From positions 1 through 50,688 of the forward strand of contig NZ_VSTH01000098.1 in the NCBI RefSeq assembly GCF_008123965.1: a stretch of DNA of 50,688 nucleotides, read 5' to 3'. A program made the position numbers and the translations under genes. The stretch comes from Bradyrhizobium hipponense (GTDB lineage: Bacteria; Pseudomonadota; Alphaproteobacteria; Rhizobiales; Xanthobacteraceae). The notes beneath the pieces were generated by a model. That model ran no database searches. It was not told the origin of the DNA and saw only the letters and a list, made by a program, of their open reading frames with translations. The first letter of the stretch is position 1; each line of letters starts with the position of its first letter. Below, in pieces: positions 9,494 through 18,234 of the stretch.

Positions 9494-12375
9494 TGCTCAC
9501 CTCGCACCGTGAGAACGAACCTGCCATTTTCCGGCGACGCGCTGTTGCCGCCAAGACGTGCGATCTCGAGCGGGCCGATCGGCAGGACACCGTCGTAAAC
9601 CTGTTCATCGGGAGCCTGGAAGCGGCGCTGCAGCCTGGTGACGACGACGCTCTCCACACCTTCAACGACTTGCGCTGCCGCAAGCAGCTTGCTGGCATAA
9701 ATACTGTCGCCGAAGCTGAGATTGTCGGGATGGAAGAACCCGAGCCGGCCGTCGGGCAACGTACGACTGGAGAAGATACCGCGCAGCACCGTCTCGACCT
9801 GCCCCGCGGCGAAGCCGCTTCGTATCTGCGCCGTCATGGCGATGTCGATCGGAACATAGGTTGGCGGGACCACGATGACGTCGTGTCCGATGCGCCGGTA
9901 ACGGAACAGATAAGCCCGGATTTGCCGAAGCAGTTCCGGTTCCACCTGCTCCGTGCCGCGCGGGTCGATCGCGACATGCGCCTCGTACCGCGTTCCGATC
10001 CACTGCAACTCGGCCGCGGCGCGCTGTACCCTGGGGTTACGTTCGGCGAGGCGAGCGTAATCGTCCGCGCTGATGGCGCGGACGAGTTCGCCCTGAAAGG
10101 CCTTGGGAGCTAGCAGCTTCACTTTCTCGATCGGCTCGGGATCGGTCCCGCCCATCGACGGCAGTGGATTGCGCGCGCTGATCGCAGCCTCGCGCAGGGT
10201 CGCCGAACTCGTTACGATTTGCGTGATCGTGTCGGCTCCCACATTTCCGCTGGCGCCGATGCCCACCCGATATGTTGCCGCAAACTTCTCCCCGGCCTCC
10301 GGCGCCTTGCCGTTCTTTCCGTCGCCAAAGCGCAAGTGCGCTACACCCTCATTATCAATCTCGACCACGAAATGAAGGTCGTTGCCGCGGCTCGAAAGCA
10401 GGTCGCGCTGCGGTGTCCAGATCCGCAGCAGCGATTTGAGCTTGTCTGTGAGCGCTCCGGCCGACTTCCCCGCGTCCGCCGGATCATTCGGCGTTCGCTC
10501 CGATCCCTCGGGAGCGAACGACAGCCGATCGCGAAAATTGCGCCAAGCCAGTTCTTCTTCTTTTTCTTTGTCCGATAGGTTCTTGTTTGAGCGCGCTGGA
10601 TCCGGCTGCGCCTGGTTCAGCTGTGCAGCAAGGTGCGCCGGATCCCGCAGATCCGCGAAGGCAAAAAGCGGCGCTGTCCCGTCGAGCCGCGGAGCAATGC
10701 TGTACACGATGAGCTGCGGGATCGCCGATCTCGGGTCCTGCAACAGTTGCTTCATGGTGGCGCCCGGATCGAGCTTCGGATCGCGGAACGTGAGCGGTCC
10801 CGCCTGCAGCGATGGCCGAAACTTCTTGCCTGGCAACGACTTAGACAAATCCTCGTAAACGATACGGCTGCCTTGCCTGGTCCAATTGCTGTGATCGGCA
10901 AGAATGATGTTGCCGCGGGCAACGCTGAAATCATCGCCGGCCGAAGGCTCCAGTGCATTCGACAGGCGAAGCGCAAACGGAAGCGCGTCCTCGCGCGCCC
11001 AGGCAATCTCCAGAACCGGCTGGCCGAACAGCGGGTCGAGGTTCTGCCTGACTTCAGTCAGCTTCACGAAATGGCGATGGGCAGGATTGGCGTCGACGGC
11101 AGCCCCCGTCTGCGGTCCCCTGACCTCCTCGAGCAGCAGAATGTCACCCGGTCGCAGATTGAGCACGCGCTCGGGGGCATATGCAGCTGGCGGCTCCTTT
11201 GGCGGTGTGCTCCGCACAGCATATGCGGCGGACGATTTGGCCGATCGCTTACGCGAACTGGGCTTCTGTTGCGCCTGCGCATTGGGCTCGGCATACTTGG
11301 CCTCACTGTAATTCGCCTCGGTGTAATTGGCTCCGCCAGGTTCAGCCCCAACCGTTGCCTTCCCGTCAAACAGTGTCGCCGACGTGGCGCCCGCCGGCAG
11401 GCAGCAGTCGCGATCCCCCCAGGTGTAAAACGAGATCCTATTGTGAGCGGCGTAGAGTTCGATCCGCCCCTCGGCCATCGGTTCGAAGATCACAGGCTGA
11501 TCAGTTGGCCCAAACGATAGCTGATCAAGCAGCAGCGGCCCTCCCTCGGGCGGTCGAGGTCCATTGTAGCCGGCTACGAAAAGGATCGAGGCAGGATCTT
11601 CGATGGTGACATCCTGCGAGCCGGTATCGACGAAGACAAAAGCGCGTGCGTTGCAGCCTTCATGCATCGAAAAATCAACGAGCCGGGCGTGACGCCGTAC
11701 CGAAATGCGCTGCCGTGCGGTGCCAAGATAGGCTTCAGTCGCCACCGCATCCTGATAGTAGCTGAGGTGATCGGCCACATAGGCCAGGGCTTCGACCAGC
11801 GCGATGCCGATGTCGGGCACGTGCTGCTCCTGCCAAGCGGGGACCGTCACTGCAAGGCGGTCCAGCATCAACTGGCGGAAGGAGCCGTAGTCTCTGGCGA
11901 GATAGTTGATCTCGGGCATCGGCAGAACGGCTTGCGGAGCGGCCGGCGGCTGCTTGCAGTCAAGATGCGCGACCTCGTCCAGCCGGAAGCTGAAGTTGGC
12001 GCGCGCATAGCGGGGATCGATCCCAGCAAGGATCTCGTCCGTTGGCTCACCATCGGCATCGAGGTCGACCAGGCTCAATGTATAGGTCGAGCCATCGCCC
12101 GGACGGTCGATCGCGATCTCCAAGCTGTTGTCACCGTCGGCATCCTCGGAACCACGCAGTCGAACGCCGGTCACCTTGATGTCGCGCACCCGCGCGCCGC
12201 CGGTAATCCTGACATTGGCCGGAACGATCGGCCTTCCGATCCGGGTCAGAAAGAACACCGTCAAGGTCAGCCGGTCATCGCTGACTTCGATGTAGTCGAT
12301 GCCGCTGAAACTGCTCTTGCGGATCTTCTGACGGCGTTGCGGCTCGCGGCAGCATTCCGGAGGACTCGATGCCAT
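9490..12375 (-). CDS. Putative baseplate assembly protein, first J-like wedge subunit
   Basis: 961 aa baseplate-J-like wedge protein (Afp11/gp6 role). It begins with a beta-rich domain (IDYIEVSDDRLTLTVFFLT), then INYLARDYGSFRQLMLDRL and the VEALAYVADHLSYYQD helix. The core J motif LRFGDGKNGKAPEAG with YRVGIGASGNVG lies near residue 680. Residues around 350-385 are an odd low-complexity stretch with three near-repeats (NYTEA, NYSEA, KYAEP) and a Lys/Ser/Arg-rich run (SSRKRSAKSS), absent from the other J protein and perhaps a surface loop. The start lies 3 nt after the gp25 gene and the stop overlaps the second J gene by 4 nt. Confidence 0.88.
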   Translation of the reverse strand: MASSPPECCREPQRRQKIRKSSFSGIDYIEVSDDRLTLTVFFLTRIGRPIVPANVRITGGARVRDIKVTGVRLRGSEDADGDNSLEIAIDRPGDGSTYTLSLVDLDADGEPTDEILAGIDPRYARANFSFRLDEVAHLDCKQPPAAPQAVLPMPEINYLARDYGSFRQLMLDRLAVTVPAWQEQHVPDIGIALVEALAYVADHLSYYQDAVATEAYLGTARQRISVRRHARLVDFSMHEGCNARAFVFVDTGSQDVTIEDPASILFVAGYNGPRPPEGGPLLLDQLSFGPTDQPVIFEPMAEGRIELYAAHNRISFYTWGDRDCCLPAGATSATLFDGKATVGAEPGGANYTEANYSEAKYAEPNAQAQQKPSSRKRSAKSSAAYAVRSTPPKEPPAAYAPERVLNLRPGDILLLEEVRGPQTGAAVDANPAHRHFVKLTEVRQNLDPLFGQPVLEIAWAREDALPFALRLSNALEPSAGDDFSVARGNIILADHSNWTRQGSRIVYEDLSKSLPGKKFRPSLQAGPLTFRDPKLDPGATMKQLLQDPRSAIPQLIVYSIAPRLDGTAPLFAFADLRDPAHLAAQLNQAQPDPARSNKNLSDKEKEEELAWRNFRDRLSFAPEGSERTPNDPADAGKSAGALTDKLKSLLRIWTPQRDLLSSRGNDLHFVVEIDNEGVAHLRFGDGKNGKAPEAGEKFAATYRVGIGASGNVGADTITQIVTSSATLREAAISARNPLPSMGGTDPEPIEKVKLLAPKAFQGELVRAISADDYARLAERNPRVQRAAAELQWIGTRYEAHVAIDPRGTEQVEPELLRQIRAYLFRYRRIGHDVIVVPPTYVPIDIAMTAQIRSGFAAGQVETVLRGIFSSRTLPDGRLGFFHPDNLSFGDSIYASKLLAAAQVVEGVESVVVTRLQRRFQAPDEQVYDGVLPIGPLEIARLGGNSASPENGRFVLTVRGEQ

Positions 12376-12378
12376 GAC

Positions 12379-12735
12379 CTACACCGCCCTCGTGATCTGC
12401 ACGACCCCGGTCATGCCGGTCTGTCTTCTGGCGTACTGAACTGCGATCGTCAGCGTTGAATCGTTGCTCGTGACATGCAGGTCCTGGAGCTCGATCACGT
12501 CGCCGAGCCAGCGCTGCAACGCGCCGCGCATGGAAAACTGCAGTGCCGCCGCCATCTCGGGGCTGTTGGGAGAAAATACCAGCTGCAGCAGCCCGCTGCC
12601 GAAATCGGGACGGTTGATGCGCTCGCCGGGATTAGTGAACAGCAATTGCTCGATCATGTCGCGGACATGGGTATCGTCATCCGCTGCGGCGGTGCGGCCA
12701 TGGCTGTCGAAGTGGAACGGAAAAGCGATGTTCAT
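12379..12735 (-). CDS. GPW/gp25-family baseplate wedge protein
   Basis: 118 aa, the normal size for T4 gp25 / P2 gpW / Afp9. Features are the RDMIEQLLFTNPGERINRP segment, with the family's NPGERxxxPxFG motif, and the following GLLQLVFSPNSPEMAAALQ. gp25 links the wedge proteins to the first sheath ring and helps start sheath polymerisation. It lies between the PAAR gene (4 nt) and the first J-like gene (3 nt), the usual eCIS order. Confidence 0.93.
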   Translation of the reverse strand: MNIAFPFHFDSHGRTAAADDDTHVRDMIEQLLFTNPGERINRPDFGSGLLQLVFSPNSPEMAAALQFSMRGALQRWLGDVIELQDLHVTSNDSTLTIAVQYARRQTGMTGVVQITRAV

Positions 12736-12739
12736 GGCT

Positions 12740-13066
12740 TCACGTCCCGAATACGCGGGTCTGGTTGGCAGAAATGATCAGCGGCGTGCCGCTCGGCACG
12801 CACATCGCCTGGCTGTCCTGAAGCAGCACAGGCACCCCGTTCGCGAACACCCTCTTAGCTGCATTGAACCAGGTCGGTGCTGTCGCACAGGGACCGTTTG
12901 CGGCCGGAGGCGGCGGCAGCGTGCAGAGCGTGACGACATAGGGCGACGTCTGCAGGGCCACCGGCGCGCCCATCACCAGGATGTTCGGGGCGGTCACGGT
13001 CGGCTTCGCAGGCCCCTGATGCGTGCAGGTGACGGTTGTCGAGAGATTGACCAGAAACCCAGGCAC
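12740..13066 (-). CDS. PAAR-like spike-tip protein
   Basis: 108 aa. It has the repeating beta-turn pattern of PAAR-like tips (VNLSTTVTCTHQGPAKPTV, LVMGAPVALQTSPYVV, FANGVPVLLQDSQAMCVP, TPLIISANQTRVFGT). Several Cys and one His are placed where PAAR proteins bind the metal at the point of the cone. Such proteins sharpen the spike that pierces the target membrane (Afp10 role). It follows the gpV-like spike gene by 19 nt and precedes gp25 by 4 nt. No extra effector domain is fused to it. Confidence 0.82.
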   Translation of the reverse strand: MPGFLVNLSTTVTCTHQGPAKPTVTAPNILVMGAPVALQTSPYVVTLCTLPPPPAANGPCATAPTWFNAAKRVFANGVPVLLQDSQAMCVPSGTPLIISANQTRVFGT

Positions 13067-13085
13067 TGTTCCTACTCCGATGCGA

Positions 13086-13625
13086 CTACTTCACGACGAG
13101 AGCCAGTTCGTTAATGGCAACGACGCCGGCGATGATGCTGATCGATCCGCCCTTGCCGTCGGTGATCATGATGCCAGCCGGCGAGATGGTGATGCGCGGC
13201 GAGGTCGGCAGCAGCGGCGGACCGCAGGAAAAGGTGATTCCGGTTGCGGGATTTCCGCTCACCAGGATGGTGTTCTGCGCGACCGTCTGCACCACGACGT
13301 CTGGAGGCAGGATCGGGTTGCTCTGCGGCGGCGGGGTTACCGGCGCTTCCGTGGTCGAACCCCAGAAGCAGCCTGTCCAGATCGGCTTGTTCGGATCGCC
13401 GTGCTCGAACTCGACCCACACATTGGTGCCGACCGCCGGGATCACATGAACCCCGCTCTTCACGCCTGCGTTCGGCAGGCACGGCAACGCCCAGCTGGTC
13501 GGCACCGCCCCCAGCACGTCTGGCACCATCACCTGGATGCGGCCCTTCAGCTCGGGATCGGCATTCATCTCGACGACGCCGCGATACTTCCCGAAGAATC
13601 GTTTCTTGGTCCTGGCGCGCATCAT
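13086..13625 (-). CDS. Spike protein, gpV/gp5 OB-fold type
   Basis: 179 aa. The N-terminal half reads as the OB-fold of phage baseplate assembly protein V/VgrG: FFGKYRGVVEMNADPELKGR, IQVMVPDVLG, then GVHVIPAVGTNVWVEFEHGD and PIWTGCFWGS. The C-terminal half is a short beta-strand run (ISPAGIMITDGKGGSISI) fit for a triple-stranded needle. In Afp8/PVC8 the hub and this domain are one polypeptide; here they are two genes overlapping by 4 nt. The PAAR tip gene follows. Confidence 0.9.
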   Translation of the reverse strand: MMRARTKKRFFGKYRGVVEMNADPELKGRIQVMVPDVLGAVPTSWALPCLPNAGVKSGVHVIPAVGTNVWVEFEHGDPNKPIWTGCFWGSTTEAPVTPPPQSNPILPPDVVVQTVAQNTILVSGNPATGITFSCGPPLLPTSPRITISPAGIMITDGKGGSISIIAGVVAINELALVVK

Positions 13626-14776
13626 GGGATCACCCGCGGTGTGAGTGAAATCAGCCCTTCCCGCGCCAGGCTGAAGTTCTGCTTGTATTCGCCTCGTTTG
13701 ATGCTGTGGGTGACGCTGCTGACGTAGTACAGGCCGTCATAGGCGGAACCCGCTCCCCTCACTCCGACCAGTTGCCGCGCCTTGAGCGGACGGCCGTAGC
13801 GCAGCACGTCGAGCGAGCCCGAGCCCGTGATCGCATCGGGCTTTGCCGACGCGGCGATGCCGAGGAGCGCCGCGGGTATCGGATCGAGGTTTGCGACATC
13901 TTCCAGCGGAGCCATACGCATCGCCGGCGCCGGCCGCAATGCCAGCGGTGGCCGCAAGATGCTGACATCGGGAATCGGAATGGAAATCGGAATCTTTCCG
14001 GTGATCGGGTCCAGGATGGTGATCACCGGCTGCTCTCGCGCCATGCCGTCATAGGTGAAATGCAGGGACTCGACATTCGTCTCAGCGTCCATGTCGATGT
14101 TCAGGGCGGGCTGTGGGACGCCGATCCTGATCTCCGGCCCGAAATAGCCGATATTGGCCCCGGGGACCGGCCCCGGATCGATATAAAAGACGTAGCCGAC
14201 GTCCTCCGCCTGGCTCTTGAGGAAACTGAGATCGCTGTCGAACGATGTCTTGGTGGGCCAGCCATCGGTAACCAGGGGAACGTCGACCTGCAGCGGCGGT
14301 ATGACGAGCGGAATGATGCCGTAGGTGCCATATTTGAGCAGCACCAGTTCGACGATCCCCACCGTCGGCAGGCTGGGAAACGGCACTGCGATCTCCAACA
14401 GGCCACCGATGATGCCGCCATTGCCAAGATCCATCATCAGGCTGATGTCCTGCCCGGTCACCGCGAGCGTGGACTGTCCGGGCTCGTTGCTCGGCGTGAC
14501 CGTGTGCTGCGTGATGATGCCGTCCATCAGCACGGTCGGCAGGCCGTTCACCGTCGCGACGAGAATCACACGGATGCCGGGATCGAACGCGCCGACCGGT
14601 AGCAGCTGGGTATTGAGCGGCGATTTCTTGCTGATCGCGAATGTAAGCTGGAAGCCGCTGGCCTGTCCGGCGCTGACCGTCACCTGGGCGCTCGTCAATG
14701 CGTCCATGACCGGCTGCGGCGCCGGCACCGGCACCGTCGGACCCATCAGAAGCGTGAGATAGAAACCTTTCAGCAT
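13622..14776 (-). CDS. Baseplate hub protein, gpD/gp27 (late control D) type
   Basis: 384 aa from ATG 14776, whose A is shared with the TAA of the LysM gene (TAATG), so the longer upstream frame is not used. The domain pattern is that of phage late control protein D: VTVSAGQASGFQLTFAISKK, then VLMDGIITQHTVTPS and LAVTGQDISLMMDL, a SFLKSQAEDVGYVFYIDPG segment, and near the C-terminus SAYDGLYYVSSVTHSIKRGEY. gpD/gp27 trimers adapt the six-fold tube to the three-fold spike. It lies directly upstream of the matching spike gene. Confidence 0.88.
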   Translation of the reverse strand: MLKGFYLTLLMGPTVPVPAPQPVMDALTSAQVTVSAGQASGFQLTFAISKKSPLNTQLLPVGAFDPGIRVILVATVNGLPTVLMDGIITQHTVTPSNEPGQSTLAVTGQDISLMMDLGNGGIIGGLLEIAVPFPSLPTVGIVELVLLKYGTYGIIPLVIPPLQVDVPLVTDGWPTKTSFDSDLSFLKSQAEDVGYVFYIDPGPVPGANIGYFGPEIRIGVPQPALNIDMDAETNVESLHFTYDGMAREQPVITILDPITGKIPISIPIPDVSILRPPLALRPAPAMRMAPLEDVANLDPIPAALLGIAASAKPDAITGSGSLDVLRYGRPLKARQLVGVRGAGSAYDGLYYVSSVTHSIKRGEYKQNFSLAREGLISLTPRVIP

Positions 14777-15126
14777 TAGCTTTGCGGTATTCCCTGTGGC
14801 AGCGTGATGCGGAGCTCGCGGCCAATGGTTTCGGTCAGTTCGTTCGGACGCATGGCATTGTTGGCATCGCACAGCCGCCAGAATGCTTCCGGATCGCCGA
14901 GAAATTGCGCGGCGATGTTGTCAAGGCGATCGCCCTGGATCACCCTGTGTACCTGCAGCAGCGCGAACTGATCGCCTTGCGGCAGAAAGCGGCGGGTCAG
15001 GTAGATGACGGTCTGGCCGTCCCGGGTCTGCAGCGACGTCGTCGCCAGGCCGAAGTAGCGGCTTGTCGGCCCAAACAGTGTTCCTTGCGCGCTCATCGGC
15101 GCAATCTGGTTCAACACGGCGTTCAT
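14776..15126 (-). CDS. LysM-domain baseplate protein
   Basis: 116 aa. Residues about 58-110 are a LysM domain (VHRVIQGDRLDNIAAQFLGD, then WRLCDANNAMRPNEL and a final RELRITLP). No signal peptide is present, so it is a particle component rather than a wall hydrolase. In Afp/PVC the LysM is fused to the C-terminus of Afp7; here it is a separate gene coupled to the CIS-tube gene by a 4-nt overlap and to the hub gene by TAATG. It probably sits at the tube-baseplate junction. Confidence 0.88.
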   Translation of the reverse strand: MNAVLNQIAPMSAQGTLFGPTSRYFGLATTSLQTRDGQTVIYLTRRFLPQGDQFALLQVHRVIQGDRLDNIAAQFLGDPEAFWRLCDANNAMRPNELTETIGRELRITLPQGIPQS

Positions 15127-15776
15127 GGAATCCCCTTCAAGCCAAGCGCGCTGAGCGCGCCCTGTGCGCCCATGCGGGCCAGTTGTTCCTTCTGCTGCAG
15201 ATAGGCCATGAACAGGTTGCCTCCCTTGTGGGCGAAGCCGAGATCGCTGACGGTGAGCACACGCATGCCGAGGCTGACCTTGGCGCGGATTGGATTGAGA
15301 TTGGGATCGAAGGCTTCCTCGGTGATGCTGAACTCGGTCAGCCGCACCGGCAGCACGCGAGTCTGGCTCCAGACGAACAGCGCCAGCGGCGCCTCCATTG
15401 GTGCAATCTCAAGTACGCCGCGCCGCGACTGGCTGTTGTTGTCGTTGAGCTGCGCACTAGTCGGGTAGATCATCACCTCGAGCGCGGCGAGCTGCGGAAA
15501 GATGCCGAGCCGGCCGACGATCGGCGCCGCCATTTCGAGCTGATCGGTCGCGTCGATTTCGGCCTCGAGCTTGATGGTCTCGAGCGGCGGCGATTTCAGC
15601 CGCAGCGCCTCGAGGCGATCGCCCGGCTCCGACCCGATGCCCTGGGGCTGCAGGGTGCGGCTCAGCGTGTCGGGATTGTACTGCAGCACCACGACCTGCA
15701 GCGGCACGCCGGAATCCGGATGGAGCAGCACGATGCCGCCCTTGAGGAGTTTCGGTGAGCCGGGGAAGGAGGTCAT
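15123..15776 (-). CDS. CIS tube-domain protein, Afp7 N-terminal type
   Basis: 217 aa. The opening (LLKGGIVLLHPDSG, VVLQYNPDTLSRTLQPQG) and the middle (ETIKLEAEIDATDQLE, LGIFPQLAALEVMIYP, RVLPVRLTEFSITEEAFDP) match the contractile-injection-system tube domain that forms the first tube-like ring above the hub. It lacks the LysM tail of Afp7, which is encoded by the next gene. The start overlaps by 4 nt the stop of a short relic ORF. Confidence 0.87.
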   Translation of the reverse strand: MTSFPGSPKLLKGGIVLLHPDSGVPLQVVVLQYNPDTLSRTLQPQGIGSEPGDRLEALRLKSPPLETIKLEAEIDATDQLEMAAPIVGRLGIFPQLAALEVMIYPTSAQLNDNNSQSRRGVLEIAPMEAPLALFVWSQTRVLPVRLTEFSITEEAFDPNLNPIRAKVSLGMRVLTVSDLGFAHKGGNLFMAYLQQKEQLARMGAQGALSALGLKGIP

Positions 15777-16015
15777 GGCTTTGGTCTCAATACTGAAGCG
15801 TCACGTCGTTCTGGCACAGAAGTCTCCATCGTGGCTGAAGGTACAATCCATGTGTTGTGGGCCGTATCGCTCATCACGTCCTTCACTGTCCAAGCGAGAG
15901 AGCGCCTCCTGCCAAGATCTGTAGGCTGCATGCGCCCAGGCGCCAGTTCTTCGGCTCGACCTGACATTGTCGCCGCGCTCTGCTCCTGTGCGGTGGCAAC
16001 GGTAGGTCCGCTCAT
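15773..16015 (-). pseudogene. Relic of a second DUF4157 gene: 80-codon ORF with a cargo-type N-terminus
   Basis: 80 codons. The first 20 residues (MSGPTVATAQEQSAATMSGR) match the start of the intact DUF4157 protein (MSGRTLATAQKQSAAPVVGR), and the similarity continues at DNA level upstream of the ATG into the 3' end of the 86-aa small gene. After residue 20 the match stops: there is no Cys cluster, no HELAH and no DUF4157 core, only about 60 unrecognised residues ending VPERRDASVLRPKP. The TGA overlaps the ATG of the CIS tube gene, so the frame is still translated into that junction. Best read as a deleted copy of the cassette; a small functional peptide cannot be excluded. Confidence 0.7.
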
Positions 16016-16042
16016 TATTTGCCTTTCCTCAAGAACACCGAG
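15971..16042 (-). repeat. 72-bp direct repeat, copy 1 (degenerate cassette start)
   Basis: Matches 18190-18261 over 72 bp with a handful of substitutions, for example the shared block cgccgcgctctgc, the shared ctgtgcggtggcaa and the shared agaacaccgag. It covers the end of the small-protein gene, the gap and the first codons of the DUF4157 gene. Confidence 0.85.
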
Positions 16043-16215
16043 AGAGCCGGCGACCAATGTGGGTGTGCGTCGCGGCGCGACTTACGAGCGTCGCTGCGGC
16101 ATAGACGCCTGTCGGCGTATCACCTGCCCAATTCTGACTTTCGCTGACCGATGCTCGTCGAAAATGCATAAGAATACTTCCGTTGGTTCGATACCGTCCC
16201 ACTCCGGACGCTTGC

Positions 16216-18234
16216 CTAGTTTGGCAGGACCTCCTCGTAGTTGATGACTTCTGAACTATAGTTCGCAGGATCCACTTCGATTGTCTCAACCTGTCCTGTG
16301 AGGATGTTCTTTCCCCTGACTACGATTTTCCCGTTTTGCTTTCGGGCCTCCGCAAGAATTTTTGCCTCGACTTCATGCTGACCGCCTATCTTGCTCCTTG
16401 GCCTGAAGTCTCCTTCGATCGGTCCTGGTCTCTTGACGCCTCCGGCAACGCTCTTCTGAAGCTCACTGGCGGACTTGAGGTCGCCGCCCACGGTTTTGTT
16501 GCCGCGCTGTTCCACAAAATCGAGCGTCCGCCCCTCCCCTGCAATATCGGCCGCCGGCCTCAACGAGCCATGCGCTTTCACGCCGACGACGTCGGCTTGC
16601 TCAAGGATCGTACGATCGGGATTTGCCTTTTGGCGTTTGAGCAACCAGATGCGCTCTTTGACGTTCCATACACTCTTCATGTCGCCGCCCTTGAGGCTCT
16701 TTCCTTCAGCCTTGCGCGCGTCCTTGTAGTCGAGCGCCTTTTGCCGTGCGGGATTTAGCTCGGCTTCCACATCCGCGATCCGTGTATCGAGTTGCGCAAC
16801 CAGCTTCTTCCGATCAGGTGTTTCGCCTGACTGCGAATCTGACTTTGCGTCGCCGACGGGCTTGCTCGGTGGAATGCTTCCCGGAGGTCCCTTGGATGCC
16901 AACGCCTTTGGTTCGAGAATGGCCTCGACAGGTGCGCGCACTACCAAGCCATCGGGTGTAACCGCATCGGCAAATCCGCTTGACGGGGCCCCAGTGTAAG
17001 GTGTGCCCGAGCCCCTTGCAGTTCGCGTGATCAACGCCACGACGAGGGCAACACCGGCCTTCGCGATCGCCCTCGTAAGCGCATGCCCGCACTCTTGTAG
17101 CCTGCTATCCGTCCTTGCACTGACGGCAGAGACGAAGATCGAAAGATTCTTCATGATGTCGAGGAGCACGGCGCCCATGAAAATGAAGGAGATTGTAAGC
17201 GCCGTGAGGGCGAGGGCGTCAGCAACCCAACCAGCGGGGGTCAACTGGGCGGCGATATAAACAGCTCCGAAGAACGCCATAGCGGCGATGGCCTGGGGCG
17301 TAAAGAGCGCATCGATCTCAGCCTTTACGTCCTCTCTTAGCGAATCCGATTCCCTCGCGTGATAGACCGCGCGAGACAGCTTCTGGAATGCCGACATCTT
17401 CATGATCTCCTCCTCACCCGGTGGAGGCGTTTCCTTGTCGGGCTTGGCCGCCTTATGAGGATCGGCGTTTGCCGCTTCGAGGATTTCCTTTTCTGTTCGA
17501 GGTTGCTGCTTCGGACGCAAATGTTCCAGGGGAGCCCCATGAGCGTTCTCGCTGTCCTTCGCGGGCGGAGGAGGCATTCCCCAGCTCGCCGCGACATCGG
17601 GAGAGATCGAGGGGAAACTTGTGGTGTCGCGCTGAACGAGCGCATCGCCGGACATAGAAGACCGGCCATGAGCGGAACCGTTCTGCTGCACCACATGTGC
17701 GAGCTCATGTGCGAGCAGTCGTCGGCCACCAGGTGATTCCGGCGAAAACTTGCCGGCGCCGAACACGACATCATTTCCCGAGGTGTAGGCGTTGGCCGAT
17801 ATGTCCCGGGCCGATTGAGCTGCGGTATCGTCGGTATGCAGGCGCACTTTGCTGAAATCGTAACCGAAGCTTAGCTCCATATCCTGCTGCAGGCGCGGGT
17901 GAAGCGGCGTTCCCGGTCCGGCCAGGGCCCGCTCGACACTAGACGGGGCGACGTCAGCGCTACCGGCCGTCGTTGCGAAACGTTGAATGGGATGTACTGG
18001 CGCGGCGGATGCAGGCTCGCGCAGGACGTGATCGGCAGCCCGGTCGGCCTCATGCTCCAGCGCATCGTTGGCAGCTCCGACCGTAAGTTTCCCTTCAAAA
18101 TTGCCTTTCCCTTTGCATGTGTCGCATTGCCCGGCCATCGTATGATTTCCGCAATCGCACTTGCGCTGAAGGATGCGGCCCACCACCGGCGCCGCGCTCT
18201 GCTTCTGTGCGGTGGCAAGAGTACGCCCGCTCAT
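16216..18234 (-). CDS. DUF4157 (eCIS core) protein with membrane-segment and C-terminal effector-like region
   Basis: 672 aa. An N-terminal Cys cluster (C26, C28, C37, C40) is followed by the DUF4157 core: ALEHEADRAAD at 58-68, LHPRLQQDMELSFGYDFSKV at 111-130, RLHTDDTAAQSARDI, and the zincin-like HELAH at 176-180. A Pro-rich linker (220-275) leads to two hydrophobic stretches (about 312-372 and 388-403). A charged helical region (475-540) and a unique tail (541-672) complete it. The tail contains LDFVEQRGNK followed by VGGDLKSAS, which resembles a PD-(D/E)XK nuclease core; this is a guess from pattern only. DUF4157 proteins are known eCIS-linked cargo, so a loaded toxin is likely. The ATG overlaps the 86-aa gene by 4 nt. 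A strong GAGGAGG lies at the 3' end. Confidence 0.85.
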   Translation of the reverse strand: MSGRTLATAQKQSAAPVVGRILQRKCDCGNHTMAGQCDTCKGKGNFEGKLTVGAANDALEHEADRAADHVLREPASAAPVHPIQRFATTAGSADVAPSSVERALAGPGTPLHPRLQQDMELSFGYDFSKVRLHTDDTAAQSARDISANAYTSGNDVVFGAGKFSPESPGGRRLLAHELAHVVQQNGSAHGRSSMSGDALVQRDTTSFPSISPDVAASWGMPPPPAKDSENAHGAPLEHLRPKQQPRTEKEILEAANADPHKAAKPDKETPPPGEEEIMKMSAFQKLSRAVYHARESDSLREDVKAEIDALFTPQAIAAMAFFGAVYIAAQLTPAGWVADALALTALTISFIFMGAVLLDIMKNLSIFVSAVSARTDSRLQECGHALTRAIAKAGVALVVALITRTARGSGTPYTGAPSSGFADAVTPDGLVVRAPVEAILEPKALASKGPPGSIPPSKPVGDAKSDSQSGETPDRKKLVAQLDTRIADVEAELNPARQKALDYKDARKAEGKSLKGGDMKSVWNVKERIWLLKRQKANPDRTILEQADVVGVKAHGSLRPAADIAGEGRTLDFVEQRGNKTVGGDLKSASELQKSVAGGVKRPGPIEGDFRPRSKIGGQHEVEAKILAEARKQNGKIVVRGKNILTGQVETIEVDPANYSSEVINYEEVLPN

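Noticed and set aside
16029..16289. 86-codon frame on minus after the DUF4157 gene as an immunity gene
   Set aside because: It overlaps the end of the DUF4157 gene in another frame and runs into the duplicated repeat; no start with a ribosome site or recognisable fold.
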